Notes: generated by a model not told the origin, from the letters alone. A DNA stretch of 64,000 nucleotides from Niabella drilacis (GCF_900101395.1 NZ_FMZO01000014.1:1-64000), one strand, 5' to 3'. Counted from the stretch's first letter, positions 34,193 through 44,014 are shown. Translations and numbers: made by a program.

Positions 34193-35452
34193 ATGAAAAG
34201 GAAGCGCATTATAATCCTGCTGGCAGCACTGGCCCTTATTGCCGCAGCGGCCTGGTACTGGGGGGTCAGGGAAAAAGAACAGCCATTGACGCTTACTACA
34301 GAACATCCGCACAATGGCTATATTGCCACCAGTGTAATGGCTACAGGAACCATCCAGCCTGTAGATACCGTTACAGTGGGAGCACAGGTTTCCGGCACCA
34401 TTAAAAAGATATATGCAGACTTTAATTCCAGGGTAAAAAAGGGAGCATTACTGGCCCAGATCGACCCTTCCTTATTAACAGCCCAGGTACAACAGGTAAC
34501 GGCCACCCTGCAACAGGCGCGCAGCAATCTCGCCTACCAGGAATCCAATTTCAACCGCCAGTCCCAATTGTACAAGGCCGGTGCCATCAGCAAGGCCGAC
34601 CTGGAGACCGCGCAAAACGCCTACAAGGCGGCACAGGACCAGGTAAAAGGAACAGGAGCGCAGGTTTCCGCAGCTCAGAGAAACCTTTCCTTTACAAATA
34701 TTTACTCACCCATCGATGGTACCGTACTTTCCCGGAGTGTAAGCGAAGGGCAAACCGTGGCCTCCAGTTTTAACACGCCTACCTTGTTCAGTATTGCAAA
34801 GGATCTTTCAAAAATGCAGGTACGGGCAGCCGTTGACGAGGCAGATATCGGCAACGTGCGCCAGGGGGAGCGGGCCTCTTTTACCGTTGATGCGTTTCCC
34901 AATGATGTGTTTAACGGTACTGTGCAGGAAATACGGCTGCAACCTACAGTTTCTGCAAACGTCGTCACTTATGTAACCATTATCGATGCGCCCAATAATG
35001 ATCTGAAACTAAAACCGGGAATGACGGCCAATATCAATATTTATACACAGGAGGTCAATAATGCGTTGCTGATTCCTGCGGCGGCGCTGAAATACCAGCC
35101 CGATGCTACCACAGCAAAAACGTTTAAAATACAGCAAACGGAGCCCGTGCGTGAAAAAAAAGCTGCAATATCCCCTGGTAAAACAACGGCTCCCGCACCC
35201 GGCGCAGTTTCCGGCTATGCGTTTGTATGGTTACAGAAGGGAGACTCCCTTATCCGGCGCCGTATTGAAACGGGGCTAACGGATGATATCAATGTTGAAG
35301 TGCTAAAAGGGTTGAACGAAACGGATGCAGTGATTACCGGTCAGCAAAGCACGCCGGGCACTAAAGGCGGCGGGGGCACTTCCTCTTCAGACAGGAGTCC
35401 GTTTATGCCGCAACGGGGCGGTAACCGTGGGGGAGGAGGCAGGCCCCGTTAA
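34193..35452 (+). CDS. MacA-like periplasmic adaptor (HlyD/RND-MFP family)
   Basis: 419 residues. An N-terminal membrane anchor (IIILLAALALIAAAAWYWGV) precedes a lipoyl/barrel-sandwich domain (TVGAQVSGTIKKIYADFNSRVKKGALLAQIDP), a helical hairpin (ATLQQARSNLAYQESNFNRQ) and beta-barrel parts with LKPGMTANINIYT. It bridges the MacB-like permease to the TolC-like channel. The last about 30 residues are Gly/Ser/Arg rich (QRGGNRGGGGRPR), a tail common in Bacteroidota adaptors but of unknown use. Confidence 0.92.
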   Translation: MKRKRIIILLAALALIAAAAWYWGVREKEQPLTLTTEHPHNGYIATSVMATGTIQPVDTVTVGAQVSGTIKKIYADFNSRVKKGALLAQIDPSLLTAQVQQVTATLQQARSNLAYQESNFNRQSQLYKAGAISKADLETAQNAYKAAQDQVKGTGAQVSAAQRNLSFTNIYSPIDGTVLSRSVSEGQTVASSFNTPTLFSIAKDLSKMQVRAAVDEADIGNVRQGERASFTVDAFPNDVFNGTVQEIRLQPTVSANVVTYVTIIDAPNNDLKLKPGMTANINIYTQEVNNALLIPAAALKYQPDATTAKTFKIQQTEPVREKKAAISPGKTTAPAPGAVSGYAFVWLQKGDSLIRRRIETGLTDDINVEVLKGLNETDAVITGQQSTPGTKGGGGTSSSDRSPFMPQRGGNRGGGGRPR

Positions 35453-35474
35453 TTCTTTGTAAAGTCATCGCTCT

Positions 35475-36221
35475 ATGGAAAAAAAGATTTTAGAAATAAA
35501 GGAGTTGAAACGGGAGTTCCGGATGGGAGCCGAGACGGTGCATGCGTTAAAAGGTATCTCTTTTGATGTAAAGCAGGGCGAATTCCTGACCATTATGGGA
35601 AGCAGCGGTTCCGGCAAAACAACCCTGCTCAATATCCTCGGGTGCCTGGATAAGCCGTCGGACGGGAGCTACCTTTTAGACGGAGCGGATGTAAAGACGC
35701 TCTCCAGGGATGAACTGGCCCGGTTGCGCAATCATAAAATAGGATTCGTGTTCCAGGCATACAACCTGCTTCCCCGTACTTCAGCGCTCGAAAACGTGGA
35801 GCTTCCGCTGATGTATAATGCTTCCATCTCTGCCAGGGATAGAAAAGAGCGGGCGCTCCGTGCCCTGGAAGCCGTAAAACTGGCAGAGCGGGTAGATCAT
35901 ATGCCCAATCAGCTTTCCGGCGGGCAACAGCAGCGGGTGGCTATTGCCCGCGCCCTGGTAAATGAGCCCGTAATGCTCCTGGCCGATGAAGCTACCGGCA
36001 ACCTGGATTCAAAGACCTCCTATGAGATCATGGCATTGATGCAGGAGCTCAATACCGGCGGCAAAACCATCGTTTTTGTAACCCACGAGCCGGATATCGC
36101 TGCTTTCAGCAGCAGAACGATCATGCTGCGGGACGGCCGGATCACAAAGGACTATTTAAATGAGCAGCCGAGGTCGGCAAAAGAAATGCTGGCTGCAATG
36201 CCCGCCACCGATGATTATTAA
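35475..36221 (+). CDS. MacB-type ABC transporter ATP-binding protein
   Basis: 248 residues. Walker A is GSSGSGKTT, then the Q-loop [10 protein letters not shown], the signature [15 protein letters not shown], Walker [14 protein letters not shown] and the H-loop VTHEPD. It is of the LolD/MacB class that powers mechanotransmission. ATPase and permease are separate genes here, unlike the single-chain MacB of E. coli. The substrate (drug, peptide, toxin or lipoprotein) is not predictable. Confidence 0.95.
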   Translation: MEKKILEIKELKREFRMGAETVHALKGISFDVKQGEFLTIMGSSGSGKTTLLNILGCLDKPSDGSYLLDGADVKTLSRDELARLRNHKIGFVFQAYNLLPRTSALENVELPLMYNASISARDRKERALRALEAVKLAERVDHMPNQLSGGQQQRVAIARALVNEPVMLLADEATGNLDSKTSYEIMALMQELNTGGKTIVFVTHEPDIAAFSSRTIMLRDGRITKDYLNEQPRSAKEMLAAMPATDDY

Positions 36222-36230
36222 ACAGCAGGT

Positions 36231-37451
36231 ATGAGCTTTATCAACCTTTTCAGGATCGCCTTAAGGGCGTTGCAGCGCAATAAGATGCGGGCCTTCCTCA
36301 CCATGCTGGGTATCATTATTGGCGTGGCCTCCGTGATTGCCATGGTGGCCATTGGCCAGGGTTCAAAAAAAAGCATCCAGGATCAGCTCTCCAGCATGGG
36401 TTCCAACATGATCACGATACGCCCTAACAGTAATGTAACAGCCGGCGCCCGGCTTGATTTTTCCAGTGTGCAAACCCTTACGGAGCAGGATATCAGCGCT
36501 ATAAAAAAACAGGCGCAGTATATAACCGGTATTTCACCTGCCGTAAACCAGCGGGGCCAGGTCATCAATGGCAGTATGAACTGGGCCACCACGTTACAGG
36601 GGGTCAGCCCCGATTTCCTGGGCATCCGTAACTGGCCCTTAAGCAGCGGCATTCCGTTCACCGAAGCCGATGTAAAAACAGCCGATAAGGTTTGTTTACT
36701 GGGACAAACCGTCGTTTCCAATCTTTTCCCCAACGGGGATGATCCGGTTGGAAAAATTATCCGCTTTAACACCATCCCCTTTAAGGTTATTGGCGTATTG
36801 GCTTCCAAAGGAGAAAATGCTTTCGGACAGGACCAGGATGATATCGTAATGGCCCCATATTCTACGGTACAAAAGCGGATCTCAGCCTCCATTTATTTTC
36901 AGAACATCTATGCATCTGCCATTGATGAGGCCGGCACCGACAAGGCCGTAAACGAACTCACCACTATTTTGCGGGCCTCTCACCGCCTGAAACCGGGCGA
37001 TGAAGATGATTTTACGATCCGCACCCAGGCAGAGCTGATCAATACCTTCAGTTCCACCAGCCAGCTATTAACCGTTCTGCTGGGCGCTATCGCCGGCATT
37101 TCGTTGGTGGTAGGCGGTATCGGCATCATGAATATCATGTACGTTTCGGTTACCGAGCGCACCAAAGAGATCGGGCTGCGCATGTCGCTGGGCGCCCGGG
37201 GTAAGGATATCCTGCTGCAATTCCTGGTAGAAGCCATTTTGATCAGTATTACCGGCGGGCTGATCGGTATTGCCCTGGGGATCACTTCCAGCCGGCTTAT
37301 TACATTTTTCCTGAAATGGCCGACATTGGTTTCCCAATCATCCGTAGTGCTCTCCTTTCTCGTATGCGCCATCACCGGGGTATTCTTTGGTTATTACCCC
37401 GCTCAAAAGGCATCGGGGCTTGATCCGATCGAGGCGCTGCGTTATGAATAG
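36231..37451 (+). CDS. MacB-type ABC transporter permease
   Basis: 406 residues. N-terminal helix in MRAFLTMLGIIIGVASVIAM, a large periplasmic MacB_PCD domain, and three C-terminal FtsX helices (LLTVLLGAIAGISLVVGGIGI; FLVEAILISITGGLIGIALG; SSVVLSFLVCAITGVFFGYYP) ending DPIEALRYE, the classic MacB tail. Last gene of the efflux operon. Confidence 0.94.
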   Translation: MSFINLFRIALRALQRNKMRAFLTMLGIIIGVASVIAMVAIGQGSKKSIQDQLSSMGSNMITIRPNSNVTAGARLDFSSVQTLTEQDISAIKKQAQYITGISPAVNQRGQVINGSMNWATTLQGVSPDFLGIRNWPLSSGIPFTEADVKTADKVCLLGQTVVSNLFPNGDDPVGKIIRFNTIPFKVIGVLASKGENAFGQDQDDIVMAPYSTVQKRISASIYFQNIYASAIDEAGTDKAVNELTTILRASHRLKPGDEDDFTIRTQAELINTFSSTSQLLTVLLGAIAGISLVVGGIGIMNIMYVSVTERTKEIGLRMSLGARGKDILLQFLVEAILISITGGLIGIALGITSSRLITFFLKWPTLVSQSSVVLSFLVCAITGVFFGYYPAQKASGLDPIEALRYE

Positions 37452-37690
37452 GATGGCCTGCTTAACTGCCCATGAGGCTTTGGGTCCCGGTTTCCCGCTG
37501 ATCCTCCTACCGGCAGATTTCACAAACAGCGCGCATAAAGCATCCTTTGCCCGGCTGCTGTTTTCTTCATCTTTACAGAAGAACGTTTTGAACAGGGACC
37601 GTCCTACTACAATAGGGCTTTACCCCGGATCTCTCAAAATTTAATATTAAAAAATCATTAATTTTTGTAACTTGGATAGATTCCGGAGTA

Positions 37691-38887
37691 ATGAAAAAAG
37701 TGTTGCTTATATGGAGCTTCTTCCTGCTGACGTATACCAGTGTGCATGCGGGCAACGTTCCTAAAACAGTGCAATTCCTGTTTTATGGCGATAGTATCCA
37801 GTTTGCTTGTAATGAAACCCAATTAGTTACTATTGATGAACATACATTATCCGGGGCCAGCATCCTCAGTTTTTATACAGCAATCCGGCAAAAGGACTAT
37901 TCCGGTGTTCTTGCTGCGTTAAAAAAATATGAGACCGAAGAAGGCGCCGATAACTGGCTGTACTACCAGCTGGTACGCGCCGTTGTGCAGCAGATCAGTC
38001 CCAAGGAGCAGAACTATATCCGCTATACCCTGTACAAATGGTACTTTATGCTGCTGTCCGGCTTTGACCCCATGCTCAGCATTAATGGCGGGCGCCTCCT
38101 TTTCTATATCCAGAGTGATGAAAACATTTATAATATACCCTACCGTATGAAGCAGGGTAAACAATACATATGCCTCAACTATCATGATTATGGCAGCAAT
38201 ATTGATTTTGAAAAAACACCTTTTAATGAAGTAGCCCTGCCTGTTCCTCAAAACAACCGCTCTTTTTCCTACAAGGTTACCCGGTTGCCCCGGTTCGAAA
38301 CCACGGATTATGTAACCAAAGAACTGAAGCTGACCATTTATAACCAGGATTACGACTACCATATTAAGGTAAACCCCAAGATCAAGAATCTTTTTGCCAA
38401 TTATCCCACGGTAGACTACAGCACGTATTTTTCGATACCGGTCAGCAATGCAACTCATGCTTCGCTGATCCCGATGCTGAAAAAGGAGCTGCGGGGTCTT
38501 TCCATAAAAAACGGTGTGGATTACCTGATGCGGTTCACCCGGTATGCGTTCCCCTTTGAGGAGGATACCCGCCAGTTTGGGCAGGAGAAAAGGTTGACTC
38601 CGGAACAAACGCTGTTGTATAATGGCAGCGACTGCGAAGACCGGGTTCTGTTCTTTTTTTACCTGGTTAAAGAGCTCTACAACCGGCCCATGATCGTACT
38701 GGTATATCCGCAGCACGTGACTATTGCCGTAAAACTGGAGAAGCCTGTTGGCACTTCCATTCTCTTTAACGGGGAGCAATACTCCGTTTGTGAGCCCACT
38801 CCACAAAAGGAAGATATTCCCATGGGCAAATTGCTGCCTCAATTAAAAAATGAACATTATGAAGTTGCGTACGCGTACCATCCGTAG
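37691..38887 (+). CDS. Exported transglutaminase-like protein of unknown function
   Basis: 398 residues with a signal peptide (VLLIWSFFLLTYTSVHAG). The C-terminal half contains YNGSDCEDRVLFFFYLVKEL with a candidate catalytic C315 and YPQHVTIAVKL with H342, the Cys-His arrangement of the transglutaminase/papain-like fold. In Bacteroidota such domains occur in exported proteins of unknown substrate. The N-terminal half has no recognisable domain. The gene lies after the efflux operon but 239 bases away, with an AT-rich probable promoter region, so it is not clearly part of that operon. Confidence 0.72.
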   Translation: MKKVLLIWSFFLLTYTSVHAGNVPKTVQFLFYGDSIQFACNETQLVTIDEHTLSGASILSFYTAIRQKDYSGVLAALKKYETEEGADNWLYYQLVRAVVQQISPKEQNYIRYTLYKWYFMLLSGFDPMLSINGGRLLFYIQSDENIYNIPYRMKQGKQYICLNYHDYGSNIDFEKTPFNEVALPVPQNNRSFSYKVTRLPRFETTDYVTKELKLTIYNQDYDYHIKVNPKIKNLFANYPTVDYSTYFSIPVSNATHASLIPMLKKELRGLSIKNGVDYLMRFTRYAFPFEEDTRQFGQEKRLTPEQTLLYNGSDCEDRVLFFFYLVKELYNRPMIVLVYPQHVTIAVKLEKPVGTSILFNGEQYSVCEPTPQKEDIPMGKLLPQLKNEHYEVAYAYHP

Positions 38888-38956
38888 CAGCAACTAATAC
38901 ACGCTTGCCTGCCAACAGAGATTGCTGCTGCCGTTAACGCCTCCGTTGCATAAGGC

Positions 38957-38980
38957 GCCCTATTTGCAACAGGGCACTTT
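38957..38980 (+). terminator. Weak terminator candidate after 37691-38887
   Basis: 5-bp stem GCCCT / AGGGC (38957-38961, 38970-38974) followed by ACTTTTCC. Confidence 0.3.
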
Positions 38981-39028
38981 TCCGGGCCAGGGTATTTTCC
39001 TTCATCTGGCTTTTTATGAGCAGACCCG

Positions 39029-39454
39029 CTACTGCGCATTTTTCGCGTACACCACACGGATCCCGTCCAATGCACTCTGGTCATAAAATAGCGTATCTGT
39101 TCCTTTCTTTATGAGTTCCGGAACACGTTCAATAACACCCCCGGGTATGGGGAACGAATAACTGAACTCAATAGCCGTTCCGGTAGCATGTTGCTTAAAA
39201 TGATAGATCCCATCTTCGGTTGTTGTCGTTGTTCCATTGGTTCTTTTTACCTGGAACGTACTATCCGGGTTTAGCAGCAGGGTTTGTTTATATCCGAGGG
39301 CCGCTCCTTTTTTTATGCCGCCCCAGCCGGTACTGACTTCTGTAAGCGTCCACAGCCCTGCTTCATTTTTTTGAGGTTGTTGTTCCCTTTTCGTACAGGC
39401 GGCTACTGTAATTGCCATGCAGAGGGTGCAAAAGATATTCTTAAGAGTGATCAT
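39029..39454 (-). CDS. Small lipocalin-like lipoprotein
   Basis: 141 residues with a lipobox (CMAITVAAC, cysteine at about residue 20). The mature part starts WTLTEVSTGWGG and has NPDSTFQVKRTNG and GIYHFKQHATGTAIEFSY. These strand-turn units fit the lipocalin-like lipoproteins of Bacteroidota. Function unknown. A terminator separates it from the upstream beta-helix lipoprotein gene, so it is probably expressed separately. Confidence 0.6.
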   Translation of the reverse strand: MITLKNIFCTLCMAITVAACTKREQQPQKNEAGLWTLTEVSTGWGGIKKGAALGYKQTLLLNPDSTFQVKRTNGTTTTTEDGIYHFKQHATGTAIEFSYSFPIPGGVIERVPELIKKGTDTLFYDQSALDGIRVVYAKNAQ

Positions 39455-39466
39455 ATAGCCTGGTTT

Positions 39467-39501
39467 AAAAAAAGAAAGAGAACCGTTACCGGCCCTCTTT
39501 C
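39467..39501 (-). terminator. Intrinsic terminator after the beta-helix lipoprotein gene
   Basis: On the minus strand, stem GAAAGAG / CTCTTTC with a 14-base loop, followed by seven T residues (plus-strand A-run 39467-39473). It closes the TonB receptor / lipoprotein unit. Confidence 0.75.
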
Positions 39502-39531
39502 AAAAAAGCGATCCTATATCACGAGATATTA

Positions 39532-40911
39532 TTAATATTCGTTCTGTTCTGCATTCCAGGTAGACCAGGTCCTGGTCCAGTCCGTGTTTTGATCAAAGGC
39601 GCCTTTGTAAGCAACGGCCTGAAAACCGGAAAGACCATCGAAATTTGCACCGGTAAGCGCAGGAGAGCCCGCTGCTAACAGGAAGCTGGGCGTTGCATTG
39701 AATTTATAGGCATCGGCAACTTTTGCTTCAGCGATCGTAGCTAAAATGGAGTTGTTGCTCTCGATCTGTGGTTTGATGACCGCGTTGGTTGTTTTAACAG
39801 GCTCCGGGCAACCGGCAATAATGTTATTTTTGAACACCAGGCTACCTGCAAGATAATTTAATGAAGTAGCTGTCCCCTTTGTATCATCGATATACACACC
39901 GATCGGGAATCCAACAAACAGGGAATTTACAATTGACAGGGAGGAGTTGCGACGGATCTGAGCTGCATGTTTGAAATACTCATGAATGGTGTTGCCCGTG
40001 CCGTCCATTGGTCCGATAATCGTCATGTTTGAAAAAACTCCTTTTGTTTGAGGAGTGGCAATAGATCCATTACCATCGTTGTCGGATTCAAATCCATTGG
40101 ATTCAGATTTATCCCGATACAGGGGGTTACGCTGGGAAATCCCAAATTGCACTTTTCCGGAAAATCCGTTATCGGTATCAAAATCATCATCCCAGGTACC
40201 GGTAGCGATCAGGTGATCGGCATTTACTGTACCACCAAACCATTCAAAAGCGTCATCGCCGGAACGGTATACCTGTACATAGCTCACCTGTGTTCCAGAC
40301 CCTACACCTCCAAAAGTAATACCATTAATTTCATTGTCCGTAGAGTATTCTACTCCGGCAAACTCAACCCGTACATATTTCAATACTCCGGAGTTATCGG
40401 CAGGATTGGTTCCTCCGTACTGGTTTAATGTTGTTCCGGTTGGAACTGTCAGGCCTCCTTCAATTTTTAATTTATCTTCCGGGAGGTTAACTGGTGCTTT
40501 GCCCAATAGGATCAGGCCACCCCAGTCACCGGCCTTCCTTTGTCCTTTGGGGAAATTGGAGGTAAATACGATGGGTTTATCTGCAGTACCCTGGGCGATG
40601 ATCTTTCCGCCTTTTGCAATGATCAGGGTTCCTTTGGATTTATTATCTCCTTTGATAATGGTACCCGGCTCAATGGTAAGGGTAACGCCATCCGGAACAT
40701 ACACAAACCCTTTGAGCAGGTATTTATTATTTGCGGTCCAGGTTGTACTTGTAGTGATTGTAGAAGGGAGAGGACTACCTGATCCGTCTGCCTGACCGAC
40801 TACGATCTCCGTTCCCGTTTTTGGAGGATCGATGGAGTCGCCTTTATCGTTGCCACAAGAGGCAAAGAACAATGTTGCAATGCCGAACAACAATGTAAAT
40901 TGTTTTTTCAT
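39532..40911 (-). CDS. Beta-helix surface lipoprotein, partner of the TonB-dependent receptor
   Basis: 459 residues. Lipobox in ATLFFASC (cysteine at about residue 19). The mature part has KGFVYVPDGVTLTIEPGTII, GTLIIAKGGKIIAQGTADKP and many asparagine/glycine-rich short strands typical of a right-handed beta helix. Downstream are YVRVEFAGVEYSTDNEINGI and WFGGTVNADHLIATGTWDDDFDTDNG, an aspartate-rich stretch that could bind metal or anionic ligand. It lies 82 bases after the TonB receptor gene on the same strand, as SusD-type partners do, but it has no SusD fold. A role in capturing phosphate-containing ligand at the cell surface is inferred from context only. Confidence 0.78.
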   Translation of the reverse strand: MKKQFTLLFGIATLFFASCGNDKGDSIDPPKTGTEIVVGQADGSGSPLPSTITTSTTWTANNKYLLKGFVYVPDGVTLTIEPGTIIKGDNKSKGTLIIAKGGKIIAQGTADKPIVFTSNFPKGQRKAGDWGGLILLGKAPVNLPEDKLKIEGGLTVPTGTTLNQYGGTNPADNSGVLKYVRVEFAGVEYSTDNEINGITFGGVGSGTQVSYVQVYRSGDDAFEWFGGTVNADHLIATGTWDDDFDTDNGFSGKVQFGISQRNPLYRDKSESNGFESDNDGNGSIATPQTKGVFSNMTIIGPMDGTGNTIHEYFKHAAQIRRNSSLSIVNSLFVGFPIGVYIDDTKGTATSLNYLAGSLVFKNNIIAGCPEPVKTTNAVIKPQIESNNSILATIAEAKVADAYKFNATPSFLLAAGSPALTGANFDGLSGFQAVAYKGAFDQNTDWTRTWSTWNAEQNEY

Positions 40912-40993
40912 ATTCTTAATGTTTAAGTTTTTAAAAGTAGAAGTTTAATATTACCGGATCATTACCTTCCGGTATCGTTTGTGTTAACAATTT

Positions 40994-43768
40994 TTAGAAC
41001 TTATAGGTATAGGAAAGGGTGATGGTGGTGCCCGGACGATATTGTTCCAGGATCCAATCCTTATTCAATGTATTCATCCCGTTCTGGAACGAGCTTCCGT
41101 CAAATTTTTCATTCCCGTTCTGGTCAAAATAGAACCGCACCGGGGCATTCAGGATGTCTTTTGCGTTGAGCTTGAACGCGCTTTTGGGCGTTAGCTGATA
41201 GGATACCTGGGCATCCAGCAGGTTGCGCGGCATTTCATATACCATGCCATAGAGGTTACCGCCAACCAGGTCGATCCGCTGGCCGATCCTGTTGTACAAA
41301 ACATTTGCACCAAACTTATTGTCGCTTGTCTGGTAAGCAAGACCGGTATTAATTGCATAGGGCGACTGACCGGTCAATGGTCTGTCTGAGATCGTAGACC
41401 CGTCCGGCAGGTACAAGGGTCCATCCAGCTTCACCTTTGACCGGATCAGCGCCACATTGGTATAAAATTCCAGTTGCTTCAGGCCTTCGCTGATAAAGTT
41501 CAGTTTCTTCCGGATCTCTGCCTCAAAGCCGATATTGGTAGCAGAAGGGAAGTTATTAGTGGTTACTTCCAGCGCACTTTGTGCCTTATAGATGGATGTT
41601 TCGATCGTATTCTTAAAATTCTTGTAAAACACCGATGCCGAAATGATCTCGCCCGGGGCCAGGAACCATTCATATTTAAGATCAAAATTATCGATCTGTG
41701 AGCGGGTCAGGTCCGGATTCCCCAGTACGTTTGCCATCCGCTCAAAATCATAATAATAGAATGGAGCGATCTCTCTGAATTCCGGCCGGCCCAGGCTTCT
41801 GAAGTAGGAAGCCCTGATATTTGTTTTGGGGGTTATCGAATACGTAAAGTTTGCGGAGGGTAAAAAGTCTTTCCAGGTTTTGCTGAAGTTCTGCGATGAG
41901 TTTACGTTCAGGTTGTAGTACTCATACCGTACGCCCCATACCAGGCGCAGCTTGTTGGTAAACTTGTTGTCCAGCATTACATACCCGGCATAGTTCCCTG
42001 CATTGGCGGTATAGGCATCCTGTCCCTGTGTAAGGTCCTTCAGTGAATAGATATTTGAGCCGATAACACCGGGGGTAAACAACTGGTCAATCGGGCTGCG
42101 CAATACCTCCTGCTCATTTGAAGCTCCCGGATTGATGATGGGCCCGATCATCCTGTTCTTATCATCCCTGTCGCGATAAGCGGCAAATCCACCCAGCTTA
42201 ACCGATGATTTTTCAAAAAGGTTTACCGGTATGGTCAGGTTCACCGCGCCGTTATAGATCTTTTCATTCAGGTCTCCGAACAACCGGTTGTTTTCACGCC
42301 CCAGGTTCCCGAGGTCTGCAATAAAGGCATTGCTGGTTCCCATCGACCGGGAGTAGCCAACCTTCCGCTGATCGGGCCGGTTATTGGTCACCAGGTTAAA
42401 TGATGCCAGGTAATCCAGTACCACGTCATTATCTCCCAGCTTGTTTTCTCCTTTAAATGTATTTTTCAGCAGGGATTTCTGGACCAGGTCAAATGCATAA
42501 AAACGGATATCGCTGCCCCGGCCCAGGTTGGAACCTTCCCTGTAAAGGAAGTTATCATCAAAGATCCGGTTGTATAAATTCTTAAAAGAATATTTGCCCT
42601 TCTTTGTCTGGTAGGACAAATTCAGTAAGGCGCCTATATTGCTGGAGTATTTATAGGTATTATCAATGTAATTATAGTCATCATACTGGCGCAGGGCATT
42701 TCTTTTTACCGTTTCGGAATGGGTATAGGTAATGCCCGCCGTATAACCAAATTTATTGCCGTTGTTAAACACCCGGAGATCTCCCATATTGGCCTGGAGG
42801 TTCAATTGCGGTAATGCCTTATTTGTTTTTATATTGAAATTGTTATTCAGGCTGGATAATGCCGCGTTGATCTGTTCCTGGCTGAGTTGTCTTCCTTCAA
42901 TTGCATCTGTGCCGGGAAAGCTGGCAGGCAGCTGACGGGCGCCATTGTCAAAACCCAGGAAATCGGTTCCGGAACGGTAGCCCGATTTAAAATCCTTAAA
43001 CGTGGCCACGGAATTATAACCTAGGCCAACTGTAAAATCGATGAACTTACGGGTAGGCACTTCTTTGGTGATCACATTGATCACACCGCCGGCAAAATCG
43101 GCCGGGAGGTCCGGGGTTCCGGCCTTGGTAATGATCATATTGTCGATCATCGAAGAGGGAATGATATCAAACGAAAATGCTTTCCGGTTGGGCTCTGTAC
43201 TGGGCAGCAGGGTACCGTCTGTTAAACCCAGGTTGTAACGGTCATTTAAACCACGGATGATTACGAATTTGTTATCCTGCACCGTAGTTCCGCTTACTCT
43301 TTTTAATACATCGCCGGTAGAACGGTCCGGCGACTTGCGGATCGCCTCTGCAGAAATACCATCGGAGATGGAGGCGCTGGTCCGCTGCGCCTGGTACAGG
43401 GACGCAACGGTTCCCTGCTGACGGGCTCTTGCAGACACCACTACACCGGCCAACTCCCCGGAGCTGGGGGCCAGGCTGATGACCAGGCCACTATCTGCAA
43501 CATAACTTCCCTGCCTGTACTGTATGGTCTGTGTAATATAATTAAGTGCCGTTACTTTTATAGCCGCCGTTTTATTGGTGCCTACATTTAACCGGAAGGC
43601 GCCATCTGATTCGGATATGGCCCCTTTGTTGGATCCTTCGATCAACAATGTAGCCCCAGCAACCGGTTCACCCGTTACGGAGTTGGTTATTTTCCCTGTG
43701 ATATTCTGAGAAAAAACAGCGTTACCAAGAACAATTAAAAGCCCTGTGAGCAGCAGCCTAACTTGCAT
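40994..43768 (-). CDS. TonB-dependent receptor with carboxypeptidase-like N-terminal domain
   Basis: 924 residues. Signal peptide (VRLLLTGLLIVLGNAVFSQ), then a CarboxypepD_reg-like domain (ITGKITNSVTGEPVAGATLL, about residues 23-105). The plug domain has AIRKSPDRSTGDVLKRVSGT, FVIIRGLNDRYN and FAGGVINVITKE, and a 22-strand-type barrel ends in TLSYTYKF with terminal phenylalanine. It transports a ligand across the outer membrane using TonB energy. The six-unit Pho-box-like array upstream, the beta-helix lipoprotein downstream and the divergent phosphate transporter suggest that the ligand is phosphate or an organophosphate (inference). Confidence 0.92.
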   Translation of the reverse strand: MQVRLLLTGLLIVLGNAVFSQNITGKITNSVTGEPVAGATLLIEGSNKGAISESDGAFRLNVGTNKTAAIKVTALNYITQTIQYRQGSYVADSGLVISLAPSSGELAGVVVSARARQQGTVASLYQAQRTSASISDGISAEAIRKSPDRSTGDVLKRVSGTTVQDNKFVIIRGLNDRYNLGLTDGTLLPSTEPNRKAFSFDIIPSSMIDNMIITKAGTPDLPADFAGGVINVITKEVPTRKFIDFTVGLGYNSVATFKDFKSGYRSGTDFLGFDNGARQLPASFPGTDAIEGRQLSQEQINAALSSLNNNFNIKTNKALPQLNLQANMGDLRVFNNGNKFGYTAGITYTHSETVKRNALRQYDDYNYIDNTYKYSSNIGALLNLSYQTKKGKYSFKNLYNRIFDDNFLYREGSNLGRGSDIRFYAFDLVQKSLLKNTFKGENKLGDNDVVLDYLASFNLVTNNRPDQRKVGYSRSMGTSNAFIADLGNLGRENNRLFGDLNEKIYNGAVNLTIPVNLFEKSSVKLGGFAAYRDRDDKNRMIGPIINPGASNEQEVLRSPIDQLFTPGVIGSNIYSLKDLTQGQDAYTANAGNYAGYVMLDNKFTNKLRLVWGVRYEYYNLNVNSSQNFSKTWKDFLPSANFTYSITPKTNIRASYFRSLGRPEFREIAPFYYYDFERMANVLGNPDLTRSQIDNFDLKYEWFLAPGEIISASVFYKNFKNTIETSIYKAQSALEVTTNNFPSATNIGFEAEIRKKLNFISEGLKQLEFYTNVALIRSKVKLDGPLYLPDGSTISDRPLTGQSPYAINTGLAYQTSDNKFGANVLYNRIGQRIDLVGGNLYGMVYEMPRNLLDAQVSYQLTPKSAFKLNAKDILNAPVRFYFDQNGNEKFDGSSFQNGMNTLNKDWILEQYRPGTTITLSYTYKF

Positions 43769-43782
43769 ATAGAATATTTCTG

Positions 43783-43790
43783 CAAAGATT
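43783..43790 (-). promoter_or_regulatory. Putative minus-7 element for the TonB receptor gene
   Basis: AATCTTTG on the minus strand, one mismatch to TAnnTTTG. It lies 10 bases from the near end of the Pho-box-like array, which would occupy the place of a minus-33 element. Confidence 0.45.
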
Positions 43791-43800
43791 CAGATCACAT

Positions 43801-43862
43801 TGTTACCTCATTGTTACCCCCATGTTACCAAATCGTCAACCAGGCATTACCTTAATGTTAAC
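43801..43862 (-). promoter_or_regulatory. Pho-box-like array: six direct elements at 11-bp spacing
   Basis: On the plus strand GTTACC-type hexamers start at 43802, 43813, 43824, 43835, 43846 and 43857: GTTACC three times, then GTCAAC, ATTACC and GTTAAC. The period is exactly 11 bp throughout, and three of the first units are preceded by T (TGTTACC), giving 7-bp elements with 4-bp spacers. This is the geometry of PhoB/PhoP binding sites (E. coli CTGTCAT-N4 repeats; B. subtilis TTAACA-type repeats with 11-bp period). The array stands directly upstream of the TonB receptor's minus-7 element and between the receptor and the DUF47-PiT genes. Calling it a Pho box is inference from geometry and context. 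Confidence 0.7.
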
Positions 43863-44014
43863 AGCGGTTGCAGCCGCAGTTTTTTTGTTGAAAAATGAGC
43901 AGAAACTCTTAAAAAAGAGGGGCGTTTTAGTCAAAAAACAGAATGAAATCCTATTTCCTATATTAAGGAATTATTAATTCCTGTAATTTTATCATTATGC
44001 TTCACTGAACGGGA

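Noticed and set aside
37919-38842. 307-codon minus-strand open frame opposite the transglutaminase-like gene
   Set aside because: The plus frame has a signal peptide and catalytic-type motifs; the minus frame has none.
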